From contig JASJEI010000488.1 in assembly GCA_030064795.1 (NCBI GenBank), positions 1-9,911 on the forward strand: 9,911 nt of DNA, read 5' to 3'. A program made the translations under genes and the position numbers. The notes under the pieces were generated by a model that saw only the letters and a program-made list of their open reading frames with translations, made no database searches and was not told where the DNA came from. The first letter of the stretch is position 1; every line of letters begins with the position of its first letter. The DNA comes from Pleurocapsa sp. MO_226.B13 (GTDB lineage: Bacteria > Cyanobacteriota > Cyanobacteriia > Cyanobacteriales > Xenococcaceae). Below, piece by piece: positions 1 to 6,556 of the stretch.

Positions 1-566
1 TTCGTTCTGCTTGAGCCATATTGTTAAACCCTGCATCTCGATATAAATTCAGGGCTAAATTTCTAGCAATTGCCATAAATTGAGGAAGAGGTGTTGTACG
101 AATACGAGATTTATCTTCACCTTGAGTTACATCTCTAACATAATGAACTTTATTTTCAACTCCCCAATATTGGCGAATTCTTTGTCCAAATTCAACTGCT
201 GATTCTCGGCGATCGCTAATATAATATCTAATACTATTTTCTATTTTATATTTGGTTTGTCTTTCACACTCTACACGAATAATCGTGTTTAAAGCAGGCC
301 ATTGCGGATAATCACCTTTAGCTTTACATAGACTGACTCTTCTTTTCTCTATACGACCATGACCCTTGTTAACTTGATAGTCAGTTTCTTCAGGAATAAA
401 TTCTGCTTGAATTGAGCGATACAAAGTAGGTTGATTTCCTTTAACAGCAGCTAAGTAATGATTCCCACTATCTACAATTGCACTAATAATTTTTTTTGAG
501 TATTGAGAGAATCAAATGCAAATACTACACCTTTTTGAGCTAAAGCTTTAATAACTTCTGGTATAG
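1..566 (-). pseudogene. ISAs1-family transposase (element B), C-terminal half
   Basis: This is the second half of a DDE transposase of the ISAs1 family, read on the minus strand and running off the left edge. From the break at 566 it reads IPEVIKALAQKGVVFAFDS (second catalytic Asp in FAFDS), then IVDSGNHYLAAVKGNQ, and ends in the family's C-terminal signature IRQYWGVENKVHYVRDV followed by GEDKSRIR (catalytic Glu in GVEN). Its N-terminal half lies at 2345-2823; element A was inserted between them after the residues IKAIP. A second lesion is visible: the coding strand has eight A residues (T8 at 490-497), and the frame upstream ends in NTQKKLLVQL-stop. A -1 shift, or one more A, restores KKIISAIVDSGNHYL. 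About 25 residues at the C-terminus are probably outside the window, judging from family length. Family assignment is confident, and the gene is clearly dead. Confidence 0.9.
557..566 (+). repeat. Target site duplication, left copy (element A)
   Basis: TCTGGTATAG directly abuts the left terminus of element A and is repeated exactly at 2345-2354. Confidence 0.95.
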
Positions 567-582
567 CAGGGTAATCGCATCT
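567..582 (+). repeat. Left terminal inverted repeat of element A
   Basis: CAGGGTAATCGCATCT, perfectly inverted at 2329-2344. Homology weakens immediately inside this point. Confidence 0.95.
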
Positions 583-649
583 AATTTTGTATAAATTGTA
601 CTTGACAAACAATTGTATATAGGATGTAAAAAGTTTCCTGCCCTCAAGA

Positions 650-860
650 CTCACCGTTCGCTTATTTTTAAATTAACAAAGCGATCGGGATTTGAAGAAT
701 CAAAGTTCGCGATCGTGCTGCGCTGGCACTGCGCGATCGCATTGTCTCAATCTTCTCTGGCTTAACCTCGGCTACATCGTATGAAGACTTTATACTGTAA
801 GCCTTTTCATCATTATAATTATGAAGGGCGCAGGGCGCAGAAATCTGAGCGAACGGTGAG
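650..860. mobile_element. MITE-like insert in the leader of element A
   Basis: About 211 bp bounded by perfect inverted repeats (CTCACCGTTCGCT at 650-662 and its reverse complement at 848-860). They are flanked by a direct repeat TCAAGA (644-649 and 861-866) that fits a 6-bp target duplication. The exact boundary is ambiguous by 1-2 bp because the inverted repeat and the duplication share bases (the inverted match extends to 648 and 862). I see no transposase fragment inside. The interior is rich in CGATCG motifs and ends with two tandem GGGCGCA heptamers (826-839). A non-autonomous element moved by an unseen transposase is the best reading. Confidence 0.75.
826..839 (+). repeat. Tandem heptamer GGGCGCA x2
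   Basis: Two exact adjacent copies near the right end of the MITE-like insert. Short tandem heptamers of this sort are common in cyanobacterial intergenic DNA. Confidence 0.6.
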
Positions 861-934
861 TCAAGACTTTCTCGGAGAAGCTTAAGGGGTTAATCTAAGA
901 ATGAGTAAAGGTTTGTATTCCCGAGTAAGTCACA

Positions 935-2125
935 ATGACAAAAGGTTTTGGTAAGTTGGTTCTCAAACCCCAGCAAGAGAGAGAGGCTGAGATCCTCAGA
1001 AAGAGTGTTCTCAAGTATTTTCAAAAGCTCCAGGACCCCAGAGTAGAGAGAACCAAAGATCATAGCTTGGTAGGGATTGTCACAATTGCAATTTTGGCAG
1101 TACTCTCAGGAGCAGATGGGTTTGTGGCGATCGAAACCTACGGTAAAACCAAGCAGGCCTGGTTAGAGACCTTTTTAGACTTACCTCACGGCATTCCGTC
1201 ACACGACACGTTTGGGCGAGTGTTTGGTGTACTTGACCCGGAGGAGTTACAAAATAGCTTTCTTGATTGGGTAAGCAGCATCACGGAGAAATTGGGTCTC
1301 GAACTGATTCATATTGATGGGAAAACAGCCAAAGGATCTTATGACCGAGAGGGAAAACTTAAAGCACTGCATAGTGTAAGTGCCTGGAGCAGTGAGCATG
1401 GATTAGTACTGGGTCAACAAAAAGTTGAGAGGAAGTCGAATGAAATTACTGCGGTGCCTCTCGTGCTGAAGTTGCTCAACCTCAAGGGGGCGGTGGTGAC
1501 CTTGGATGCCATGGGGACCCAGCGGGAGATTGTAACTCAAATCAAACAGGCCGAAGGAGAGTATGTGCTGGCTCTGAAAGGCAATCAAGGAAAGCTCAGC
1601 CAACAGGTGGCAGATTGGTTCAACCAAGCGAGCGCCAAGAACTGGGAGGGGATTGATTGCAGCTATGACTCCAGAGTAGAAAGTGGACATCATCGGATAG
1701 AAACTCGTTGCTGTTGGGCGGTGCCGAGCAGTCAATTACCACCGTTGCATCGGCAACGGCAGTGGCTGGGCTTAACCACCGTCGTGATGGTATTGAGTAA
1801 ACGGCAGTTATGGAACAAAACTACGACTACTGTTCGATTCTACATCAGTAGTCTGGATGCGGATGCACAAAGGCATAACCAAGTGATTAGGTCCCATTGG
1901 AGTATTGAAAACAGTCTGCATTGGGTGCTAGATGTCACCTTTAATGAAGATGCTAGTCGAATTCGCCAAGGCCATGCTGCCCAAAACCTCGGTTTGTTGC
2001 GTCGTTTAAGTGTCAACTTACTGAAGCGCGAACCATCCAAGCTGAGTCTGAAGATGAAGCGTTACAAGGCTGGGATGGACAATGACTTTCTCCTGAAAAT
2101 CCTGGCAGCTAGTACTGCTACTTGA
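935..2125 (+). CDS. ISAs1-family transposase (element A), intact
   Basis: A 396-residue DDE transposase that cuts and moves its own element by recognising the CAGGG-type termini at 567 and 2344. Visible landmarks: N-terminal helical domain with LQDPRVERTKDHSLVGIVTI (about 32-51) and LSGADGFVAIETYGK (about 57-71); first catalytic Asp128 in HIDGKTAKGSYD; second Asp191 in VVTLDAMGTQREI, followed by YVLALKGNQGKL; third acid Glu325 in IRSHWSIENSLHWVLDVTF with EDASRIRQGHAAQN after it. All three acids are present, the length fits the family, and there is no frame disruption, so it is probably active. Start ATG 935 has no strong ribosome site. The leader is lengthened by the MITE-like insert at 650-860, which may have altered the element's own promoter. 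It reads opposite to transposase B. Confidence 0.95.
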   Translation: MTKGFGKLVLKPQQEREAEILRKSVLKYFQKLQDPRVERTKDHSLVGIVTIAILAVLSGADGFVAIETYGKTKQAWLETFLDLPHGIPSHDTFGRVFGVLDPEELQNSFLDWVSSITEKLGLELIHIDGKTAKGSYDREGKLKALHSVSAWSSEHGLVLGQQKVERKSNEITAVPLVLKLLNLKGAVVTLDAMGTQREIVTQIKQAEGEYVLALKGNQGKLSQQVADWFNQASAKNWEGIDCSYDSRVESGHHRIETRCCWAVPSSQLPPLHRQRQWLGLTTVVMVLSKRQLWNKTTTTVRFYISSLDADAQRHNQVIRSHWSIENSLHWVLDVTFNEDASRIRQGHAAQNLGLLRRLSVNLLKREPSKLSLKMKRYKAGMDNDFLLKILAASTAT

Positions 2126-2328
2126 GGAGTTAGTCCAGATAAATGTCAGACTTATACAGACAAATTTAAGGAGGTGAACAACAAACTACACTAAAGTAGG
2201 TCTCCCACCCCGATCAATTAGCAGAGGGTGATACAAAAACAATAAATTCTAGAGTAGAAGTTCAGCTCAGAGCTTGAATTGTGCAGCTAAATTTCAGACC
2301 AGGTTCTAACAATTTGAGAACTCGATTA

Positions 2329-2344
2329 AGATGCGATTACCCTG
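2329..2344 (-). repeat. Right terminal inverted repeat of element A
   Basis: Reverse complement of 567-582, 16 of 16 matches. It marks the right boundary of element A. Confidence 0.95.
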
Positions 2345-2354
2345 TCTGGTATAG
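2345..2354 (+). repeat. Target site duplication, right copy (element A)
   Basis: TCTGGTATAG directly abuts the right terminus of element A. It is identical to 557-566 and encodes the shared Ile-Pro region of transposase B on the minus strand. Confidence 0.95.
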
Positions 2355-2823
2355 CCTTAATCGAGTTACTTTTATCCTCTACTTCTTGTGGTTGTAAAAT
2401 AAGTCCTCTCTCCACTAGATAGGCGGTTACTAAAGTTATTGCTTGATGAGGTTCACAATGAAGATTATCATTTTCCACCAGAAAAGACCCTCTTAGCACC
2501 TTGCCGTCAAGAGCTAGAGTTTCGCCTTCAATCGGCTCTATTTCAAAGAATCGGGCAAGCCTGGCTGAATACTCTTCATGGTCAAGGGATAGTAACGTCC
2601 GTCTAATCGTACTATAAGAAGGTATTCGTTCGACACAAAACAACTCTTTCAACTGTTGCTTGTACGATTTTAACCAGTCACCGATTGCTAGAAATCCTTG
2701 GTTTCCCGCCACTACAGCTAGAGTAAACAAAGCTAAACATAGAGGTATCGAGTGTCTTCGACCTTGCTTTCTCCTACAATCAGGTAAGCCAGCAAAAACT
2801 TCTAGAATCGCGATTTCAGGCAT
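2345..2823 (-). pseudogene. ISAs1-family transposase (element B), N-terminal half
   Basis: First half of the ISAs1-type DDE transposase whose remainder is at 1-566. It starts at ATG 2823. The N-terminal ISAs1 helical domain is visible (GLPDCRRKQGRRHSIPL, then LALFTLAVVAGNQGFLAIGDW, residues about 13-50), followed by IPSYSTIRRTL and the first catalytic Asp at residue 106 in ALDGKVLRGS. The match continues through QEVEDKSNSIKAIP (residue 159), where element A interrupts it. The apparent frame then runs a few codons into element A's end and stops. Joining residue 159 to the sequence left of 557 gives an uninterrupted family-like protein, SNSIKAIP-EVIKALAQKG. No good Shine-Dalgarno sequence is seen before the start. 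Confidence 0.9.
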
Positions 2824-2860
2824 ATTTAAGTTAACAACTCTAATTTACCAGATTATTTTA

Positions 2861-2883
2861 GCATTTAGAATGAAATAGCCCTG
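2861..2883 (-). repeat. Probable terminal inverted repeat of element B
   Basis: Read on the minus strand this begins CAGGGCTATTTCATTCTAAA. The CAGGG start matches the termini of the related element A, and the position just outside the transposase start fits an IS end. The mate is outside the window, so this rests on family resemblance only. Confidence 0.55.
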
Positions 2884-3364
2884 GGGTTGATGGGGAGAAA
2901 TATTAACCTGTCACTAATTAATTGACAAAGCACTAGGGGCGATCGCTCGGATAACCAGTTGCTAGAAGACTGACTGCGAGTATCCTAATACAAGAATTGG
3001 TAGCGATTCTGAGATTTGCTCGTTAACTACTGTAAAAAATTGTTGTAGAAATAATTACGAAACTGACAAACGTCAAATTTTCTGGATAAACTCAAGGGCA
3101 TTGATAATTTAATCTATAAGGTACAAAGTGCTTCTCTCCTAAGCTTTCAGCTTTAAGCTTTTGAGCCTAGCAAATACCTGAATTTTTCCCCTGTTATTCA
3201 CGATCGATCCAAATCATAATCAATTAAGCTTGCATTCATTAGGGGTGAGGTAAAAGACAAGGTAAGAGGGTGAATCATTAATCTTCTTGGTTCAAAATCA
3301 TCTCGCCAAGGATGCAACACCAACTAAAACATTAAAGTTTTGAGATCCCCAGAATACTAAGCAA
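2884..3364. other. Intergenic region between element B and the symporter small subunit
   Basis: No open frame or IS fragment is convincing in these 481 bp. It holds a HIP1 palindrome GCGATCGC at 2939-2946 and AT-rich DNA just upstream of the DUF4212 gene, where that gene's promoter must lie. I could not pick a promoter with confidence. The decamer TCTCGCCAAG at 3301-3310 recurs at 3833-3842, in front of the second symporter gene. Confidence 0.5.
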
Positions 3365-3667
3365 ATGAATATTAACCAACACGATCGCTCAACGTCAGAA
3401 ACAGTTGCACCAGATGTTATACAGCAAGACCGCCAGCGAGCTTATTGGCGTGCTAACGTCAGACTGATTCGTAATTTATTGATTATTTGGGCGTTTGTTT
3501 CCCTCGGTTGCGGTATCTTATTTGTTCCCTTGCTTAACAATATTATGTTGGGCAATGTTCCCTTGGGCTTTTGGATGGCCCAACAGGGTTCGATTTTTAC
3601 CTTTGTGATTCTGATTTTTGTCTATGCAATTCAAATGGACAAACTAGATCGTAAGTATCGAAAGTAA
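3365..3667 (+). CDS. DUF4212 small subunit of a sodium:solute symporter
   Basis: A 100-residue membrane protein of the DUF4212 family (sodium/substrate symporter small subunit). It has a hydrophilic N-terminus of about 27 residues, then the signature YWRANVRLIRNLLIIW, a first membrane helix (about 37-57), the loop LGNVPLGFWMAQQGS (about 62-76), a second helix (about 76-91) and a short basic tail DKLDRKYRK. Members of this family are normally encoded directly upstream of an SSS-family permease and are thought to be an accessory chain of the carrier, analogous to the small DUF485 protein that precedes E. coli ActP. Here the permease follows on the same strand at 4108, after an unusual 440-bp gap. 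The start ATG 3365 is chosen by family length; no clear Shine-Dalgarno sequence precedes it. Substrate specificity cannot be read from this chain. Confidence 0.9.
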   Translation: MNINQHDRSTSETVAPDVIQQDRQRAYWRANVRLIRNLLIIWAFVSLGCGILFVPLLNNIMLGNVPLGFWMAQQGSIFTFVILIFVYAIQMDKLDRKYRK

Positions 3668-3671
3668 GGAA

Positions 3672-3699
3672 GGATGAGGGATGAGGGATGGGGGATAAA
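3672..3699 (+). repeat. Tandem heptanucleotide repeat (GGATGAG-type)
   Basis: Four adjacent units: GGATGAG, GGATGAG, GGATGGG, GGATAAA, starting five bases after the stop of the small subunit gene. Such short tandem repeats are a known cyanobacterial intergenic class. The last units have drifted. Confidence 0.75.
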
Positions 3700-3761
3700 G
3701 TAGTGAGTAGCGAATTACCAGTAATTATTTAACTATTAATTGTTATCTGTAATCTATTGAG

Positions 3762-3775
3762 TTAGGTCAACCTAA
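3762..3775. promoter_or_regulatory. Short palindrome, possible operator
   Basis: TTAGGT-CA-ACCTAA is a perfect 6-2-6 inverted repeat in the gap between the two symporter genes. The size suits a dimeric regulator, but no family can be assigned and chance is possible. Confidence 0.25.
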
Positions 3776-4012
3776 TTAAACATTGAAAAAACTACTGGCG
3801 TGACCAGCTTAATATGAGGTATTAGATTGGTCTCTCGCCAAGACGTTTATCCTCAAAGCGACGAGGACAAGTCCCCATCGCATACGGGGGCAGAGGCGCG
3901 AAGAGAATTATTTGTTTGGCGTTGTTAAGTTAAATTATTGCACTATTGCAAGCTGTGTCAGTCTACTACGAGAAAATATCCCCAGACTCCTATACTACTA
4001 AATCCTTACTAG

Positions 4013-4041
4013 CTCTACATTTTAGGTTGAATAAAGTAGAG
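4013..4041. promoter_or_regulatory. Imperfect inverted repeat upstream of the permease
   Basis: CTCTAC-AT-TTTA pairs with TAAAGTAGAG around a 7-base centre (one 2-base bulge), 67 bp before the permease start codon. It could be an operator or a leader hairpin. The location is the only supporting argument. Confidence 0.25.
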
Positions 4042-4107
4042 TTACTTACCTATTCTCGAATTACAACTAAATTATTCATTTTAAAAAACATTAGTTAATT
4101 AGTAAAT

Positions 4108-5799
4108 ATGTCAGTAGAAGCTTGGACGACAACGTTAGTGATTATTTCGTTTATGCTCTATCTCTACATTGGCTGGAGATCGCGAGTTAAAGATAGTAAA
4201 GGTTTTTTTGTCGCCGATCGCGGTGTTCCTGCTATTGCTAATGGGGCTGCTACGGCTGCTGGTTGGATGTCAGCAGCCTCTTTTATTTCGATGGCAGGGA
4301 TTATCTCTTTTTTGGGCTACGATGGCTCGATGTATCTAATGGGGTGGACAGGAGGCTTTGTTCTCCTGGCTTTGTTACTCGCTCCCTATCTACGCAAGTT
4401 TGGCAAATATACCGTGCCTGATTTTGTCGGCGATCGCTATTATTCGGTCTGGGCAAGATTAGTAGCTGTAATAGCAGCTATTTTCATCTCTCTTACCTAT
4501 GTGGCAGGGCAAATGCGTGGGGTAGGAATTGTTTTCAGTCGCTTTTTACAAGTAGATATCAATACTGGTGTGATACTTGGCATGGTAATTACGGCTTTTT
4601 TTGCCGTGCTGGGGGGAATGAAAGGGATTACCTGGACACAAGCAGCCCAGTACACTGTCTTAATTTTTGCTTATCTAATTCCTGCGGTCGCGATTGCTTT
4701 AATTCTGACAGATAATCCTGTTCCCCAGCTAGCGTTTAGCTTTAGCGATATTATCGAGAAGCTCAATGGAGTGCAAACAGATTTAGGCTTTGCCGAGTAT
4801 ACTCAGCCTTTTGTCGATAAATCCATGTTGGATATCCTGTTTATTACCATTGCCTTGATGGTAGGTACAGCAGGATTACCCCACGTTATCGTGCGATTTT
4901 ACACCGTAAGTTCTGCCCGTGCGGCCCGTTACTCTGCGGGTTGGGCATTGCTGTTTATCGCGATTCTTTATACTACCGCCCCAGCGATCGCTTCTTTTGC
5001 CCGTTACAATCTAATTGATAGTCTGCACGACAAAACCGTCGCAGAAGTCCAACAGTTAGACTGGGCGACTAAATGGTCAAATACTGGTTTACTTGGTTTG
5101 GAAGATAAGAATAACAATGGCAGAATCGAATTAACACCAGATGAGACAAATAGCGAAATTACGATCGATCGCGATATTATTGTGCTTTCCACGCCAGAAG
5201 TCGCTAGACTCGCTCCTTGGGTAATTGCTTTAGTCGCAGCAGGAGGATTAGCAGCAGCCCTTTCTACTGCATCGGGACTGCTACTGGTTATTTCTAGTTC
5301 TGTAGCTCACGATGTTTATTTCCGTATCATTAATCCCGAAGCCACTGAATCACAACGGTTGATGGTAGGGCGGATCATGGTCGGTTTTGCCGTTGCTGTT
5401 GCAGGTTACTTTGGTATCAATCCCCCTGGTTTTGTTGCCGAGGTAGTAGCCTTTGCTTTTGGTTTGGCTGCTGCGAGTTTTTTTCCCGCCATTCTTTTGG
5501 GGATTTTTGACCAACGCACCAACAGAGAAGGTGCAATTTCAGGCATGGTTATCGGGTTAGTTTTCACCACTTTCTATATTATTGGAGTCAAATTCTACGG
5601 AATGCAACCTTGGTTTTTTGGCGTTTCTGCTGAAGGTATCGGTACATTAGGAATGGTTCTGAACTTTATCGTCACTTTGGTGGTTTCTCGTCTTACTGCT
5701 CCTCCACCATCAGAAGTACAAGAAATAGTGGCTCGTTTACGTTCTCCTGAAGGTAACGGCGCGTTTCTCAGCGATCTTGGTGAAGAACAATTAGACTAA
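4108..5799 (+). CDS. SSS-family sodium:solute symporter, ActP-like large subunit
   Basis: A 563-residue polytopic inner-membrane permease of the solute:sodium symporter family, of the subfamily that pairs with DUF4212 small subunits. It probably couples Na+ entry to uptake of a small carboxylate such as acetate; the substrate is inference. Landmarks: N-terminal helix with YIGWRSRVKDSKGFFVADRG (20-39), the family stretch GWMSAASFISMAGIISFLGY (52-71), KYTVPDFVGDRYYS (100-113), GTAGLPHVIVRFYTV (253-267), and the sodium-site helix LAAALSTASGLLLVISSSVA (381-400) followed by HDVY. About 13 hydrophobic segments are apparent. A hydrophilic insert at about 305-357 contains DKNNNGRIELTPDE (333-346), resembling a calcium-binding EF-hand/dockerin loop with an imperfect last ligand. 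The gene is intact and follows its DUF4212 partner. The start lacks a clear ribosome site, but MSVEAWT begins normally for the family. Confidence 0.92.
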   Translation: MSVEAWTTTLVIISFMLYLYIGWRSRVKDSKGFFVADRGVPAIANGAATAAGWMSAASFISMAGIISFLGYDGSMYLMGWTGGFVLLALLLAPYLRKFGKYTVPDFVGDRYYSVWARLVAVIAAIFISLTYVAGQMRGVGIVFSRFLQVDINTGVILGMVITAFFAVLGGMKGITWTQAAQYTVLIFAYLIPAVAIALILTDNPVPQLAFSFSDIIEKLNGVQTDLGFAEYTQPFVDKSMLDILFITIALMVGTAGLPHVIVRFYTVSSARAARYSAGWALLFIAILYTTAPAIASFARYNLIDSLHDKTVAEVQQLDWATKWSNTGLLGLEDKNNNGRIELTPDETNSEITIDRDIIVLSTPEVARLAPWVIALVAAGGLAAALSTASGLLLVISSSVAHDVYFRIINPEATESQRLMVGRIMVGFAVAVAGYFGINPPGFVAEVVAFAFGLAAASFFPAILLGIFDQRTNREGAISGMVIGLVFTTFYIIGVKFYGMQPWFFGVSAEGIGTLGMVLNFIVTLVVSRLTAPPPSEVQEIVARLRSPEGNGAFLSDLGEEQLD

Positions 5800-5847
5800 T
5801 TGTTGTTTGACTTGGGTGGGGTGATTTCTCTAACGCCGTCAAACCTT

Positions 5848-5875
5848 GTAGAGACGTAATATATTACGTCTCTAC
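5848..5875. terminator. Perfect 28-bp palindrome after the symporter, probable terminator or repeat
   Basis: GTAGAGACGTAAT is followed by its reverse complement with an AT centre, giving a perfect 28-bp palindrome 48 bp after the permease stop codon. GTAGAGACGT...ACGTCTCTAC hairpins are a dispersed repeat type frequent in cyanobacterial genomes. The position suggests transcription termination or mRNA 3'-end protection, although no U-run follows directly (only TATTTTT about 10 bases on). Confidence 0.65.
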
Positions 5876-5995
5876 GATCGATCTATTTTTCAAATGTTTT
5901 CTTAATCGGATTTCGGATGATTTTCAGCGATCGCTTTTTCGGCGTTGCTAAAAAAAGGAAATGAACTATCTATAACTAGTAGTCCACCACAGAAA
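5876..5995. other. Short non-coding stretch and likely IS630 terminus
   Basis: It holds a HIP1 octamer (5927-5934) followed by TTTTT. Towards the right it has TATAACTAGTAGTCC (from about 5971), the kind of position where the IS630 element of the neighbouring remnant would end beside a TA target. No gene is seen. Confidence 0.35.
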
Positions 5996-6142
5996 TTATG
6001 ACAGGTTGAGCTGCGGATATAACCTCTCTAACTTGACTCGTGCATCTTGATTGGTAAAACGCCAGTTAACCGTTGCTTTTTGTTCATTGCGTTTTTGCGC
6101 CCAAGCTGCTGTTTCTTGCTTGATGATCTCTTGATTAGCGGG
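5996..6142 (-). pseudogene. IS630-family transposase, C-terminal remnant
   Basis: The minus strand reads 48 codons: PANQEIIKQETAAWAQKRNE, then QKATVNWRFTNQDARVKLER, then LYPQLNLS-stop. This matches the conserved C-terminus of IS630/Tc1-type transposases in cyanobacteria (ETAAW..RN..KATVNWRFT..DARVKL..LYP). The catalytic DDE core is absent. Homology stops abruptly upstream of Pro at 6142, which coincides with where the IS701 element seems to begin. The rest of the gene is not found on the other side of the IS701 element, so this is a stranded fragment rather than a simple interruption. Confidence 0.8.
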
Positions 6143-6226
6143 ACTTTAACAATTTTAGAAATAAAAAGAAGGTATAGTTAATATTGTATATAGTTTTTAC
6201 GTCGCTACTAACAGCGATCGCTAAGA

Positions 6227-6556
6227 ATGAAAGAAACCACTCCCGCAGCCATACAAGGAATACGTTTTAAGGGGGGCTTTATATCTAAGTTATCTGCTTG
6301 TACCGAGGGTTTTCGGTGGCACGAAGCCCCCCTTAAAACTAATTTCTCTCTCGCCATGCCTCCTTGCTTCGATAGATGGTGTAAAAAGTTTGATGATTTA
6401 CTCTTGACGAAAGCTCAAAAAAGAGAGTTTAGACACTATTTAGGGGGATTATTGGGGGAAAGTGAACGAAAAAACCTGTCTCAAATGGCTAAAGATGCGG
6501 TAGAAGTCACATACCATAAATTACACCATTTTTTGACCGAGGCAACTTGGTCATAA
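6227..6556 (+). pseudogene. IS701-family transposase, N-terminal part with in-frame MITE insert
   Basis: The frame reads MKETTPAA, then 35 foreign residues (9-43, from the MITE-like insert at 6253-6352), then the IS701 N-terminus MPPCFDRWCKKFDDLLL, FRHYLGGLLGESERKNLSQM and VTYHKLHHFLTEATWS. It ends at TAA 6554, the first codon of a second insert. Without the inserts the protein would begin MKETTPAAMPPCFDRWC, as cyanobacterial IS701 transposases do. The continuation is at 6689-7744 in the same frame. No strong ribosome site is visible; a HIP1 octamer (6214-6221) lies just upstream. Confidence 0.88.
6253..6352. mobile_element. MITE-like palindromic insert 1 in IS701 transposase
   Basis: 100 bp flanked by the 5-bp duplication GCCAT (6248-6252 and 6353-6357). 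Inside is a perfect 16-bp inverted repeat GTTTTAAGGGGGGCTT (6264-6279) with its reverse complement at 6324-6339. Insert plus duplication is 105 bp, exactly 35 codons without a stop, so the host frame continues through it. Its terminal motifs AAGGAATAC (left) and TAATTTCTCTC (right), and an internal GTACCGAG, are shared with insert 2. Confidence 0.85.

Larger units (their letters stand above)
567..2344 (+). mobile_element. ISAs1-family element A, complete, inserted in element B
   Basis: A 1778-bp element with ends fixed by three agreeing signals. The termini are perfect 16-bp inverted repeats (CAGGGTAATCGCATCT at 567-582 and its reverse complement at 2329-2344). Exact 10-bp copies of TCTGGTATAG abut both ends (557-566 and 2345-2354), the duplication size expected for ISAs1. 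Removing the element plus one copy rejoins transposase B in frame. It encodes one intact transposase (935-2125). Its length exceeds the family norm because a roughly 211-bp MITE-like insert sits in the leader (650-860); without it the element would be about 1560 bp. The 203 bp between the gene and the right repeat hold no convincing gene. Confidence 0.95.
1..2883 (-). mobile_element. ISAs1-family element B, interrupted by element A
   Basis: The extent is inferred. The transposase B halves occupy 1-566 and 2345-2823. The only terminus in the window is probably at 2883, where the minus strand begins CAGGGCTATTTCATTC. That shares the CAGGG start with the proven termini of element A and lies 60 bp before the transposase start, a normal ISAs1 leader length. 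The other end lies beyond position 1, so neither its inverted repeat nor a target duplication can be checked here. Confidence 0.75.
3668..4107. other. 440-bp gap between symporter subunit genes
   Basis: No gene is seen. It contains the heptamer repeat (3672-3699), a short palindrome TTAGGT-CA-ACCTAA (3762-3775) and the small inverted repeat CTGG/CCAG near 3794. A possible hairpin element of about 86 bp is bounded by CGCCAA (3836) and TTGGCG (3921), with an inner GGAC/GTCC stem. An imperfect inverted repeat lies at 4013-4041, shortly before the permease start. Two-part symporters of this type are usually nearly contiguous, so this DNA may be an insertion, or may give the permease its own promoter. 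Confidence 0.5.

Noticed and set aside
472..654. Minus-strand frame MSLEGRKLF... as an independent 60-residue gene
   Set aside because: Its first part is the end of element A and its inserted MITE; the rest is a piece of transposase B up to the A8 frame break. It is a chimera created by insertion.
1403..1735. Minus-strand open frame of 110 codons
   Set aside because: It lies wholly inside the intact transposase A on the other strand, and its translation has no family features. It is a shadow frame.
1840..2040. Minus-strand open frame of 66 codons
   Set aside because: Antisense shadow of the conserved C-terminal part of transposase A.
2126..2328. Riboswitch or small RNA in the 3' part of element A
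   Set aside because: No structured motif beyond short chance pairings was seen; it is ordinary non-coding IS end DNA.
2660..2878. Plus-strand open frame of 72 codons
   Set aside because: Antisense to the N-terminal half of transposase B, which matches its family well.
5004..5192. Minus-strand open frame of 62 codons
   Set aside because: Antisense to the hydrophilic loop of the symporter; no protein-like features.
1..5995. Composite transposon carrying the symporter genes
   Set aside because: The flanking elements belong to different families (ISAs1 on the left; IS630 and IS701 on the right) with no matching ends, so there is no evidence that the genes move as a unit.
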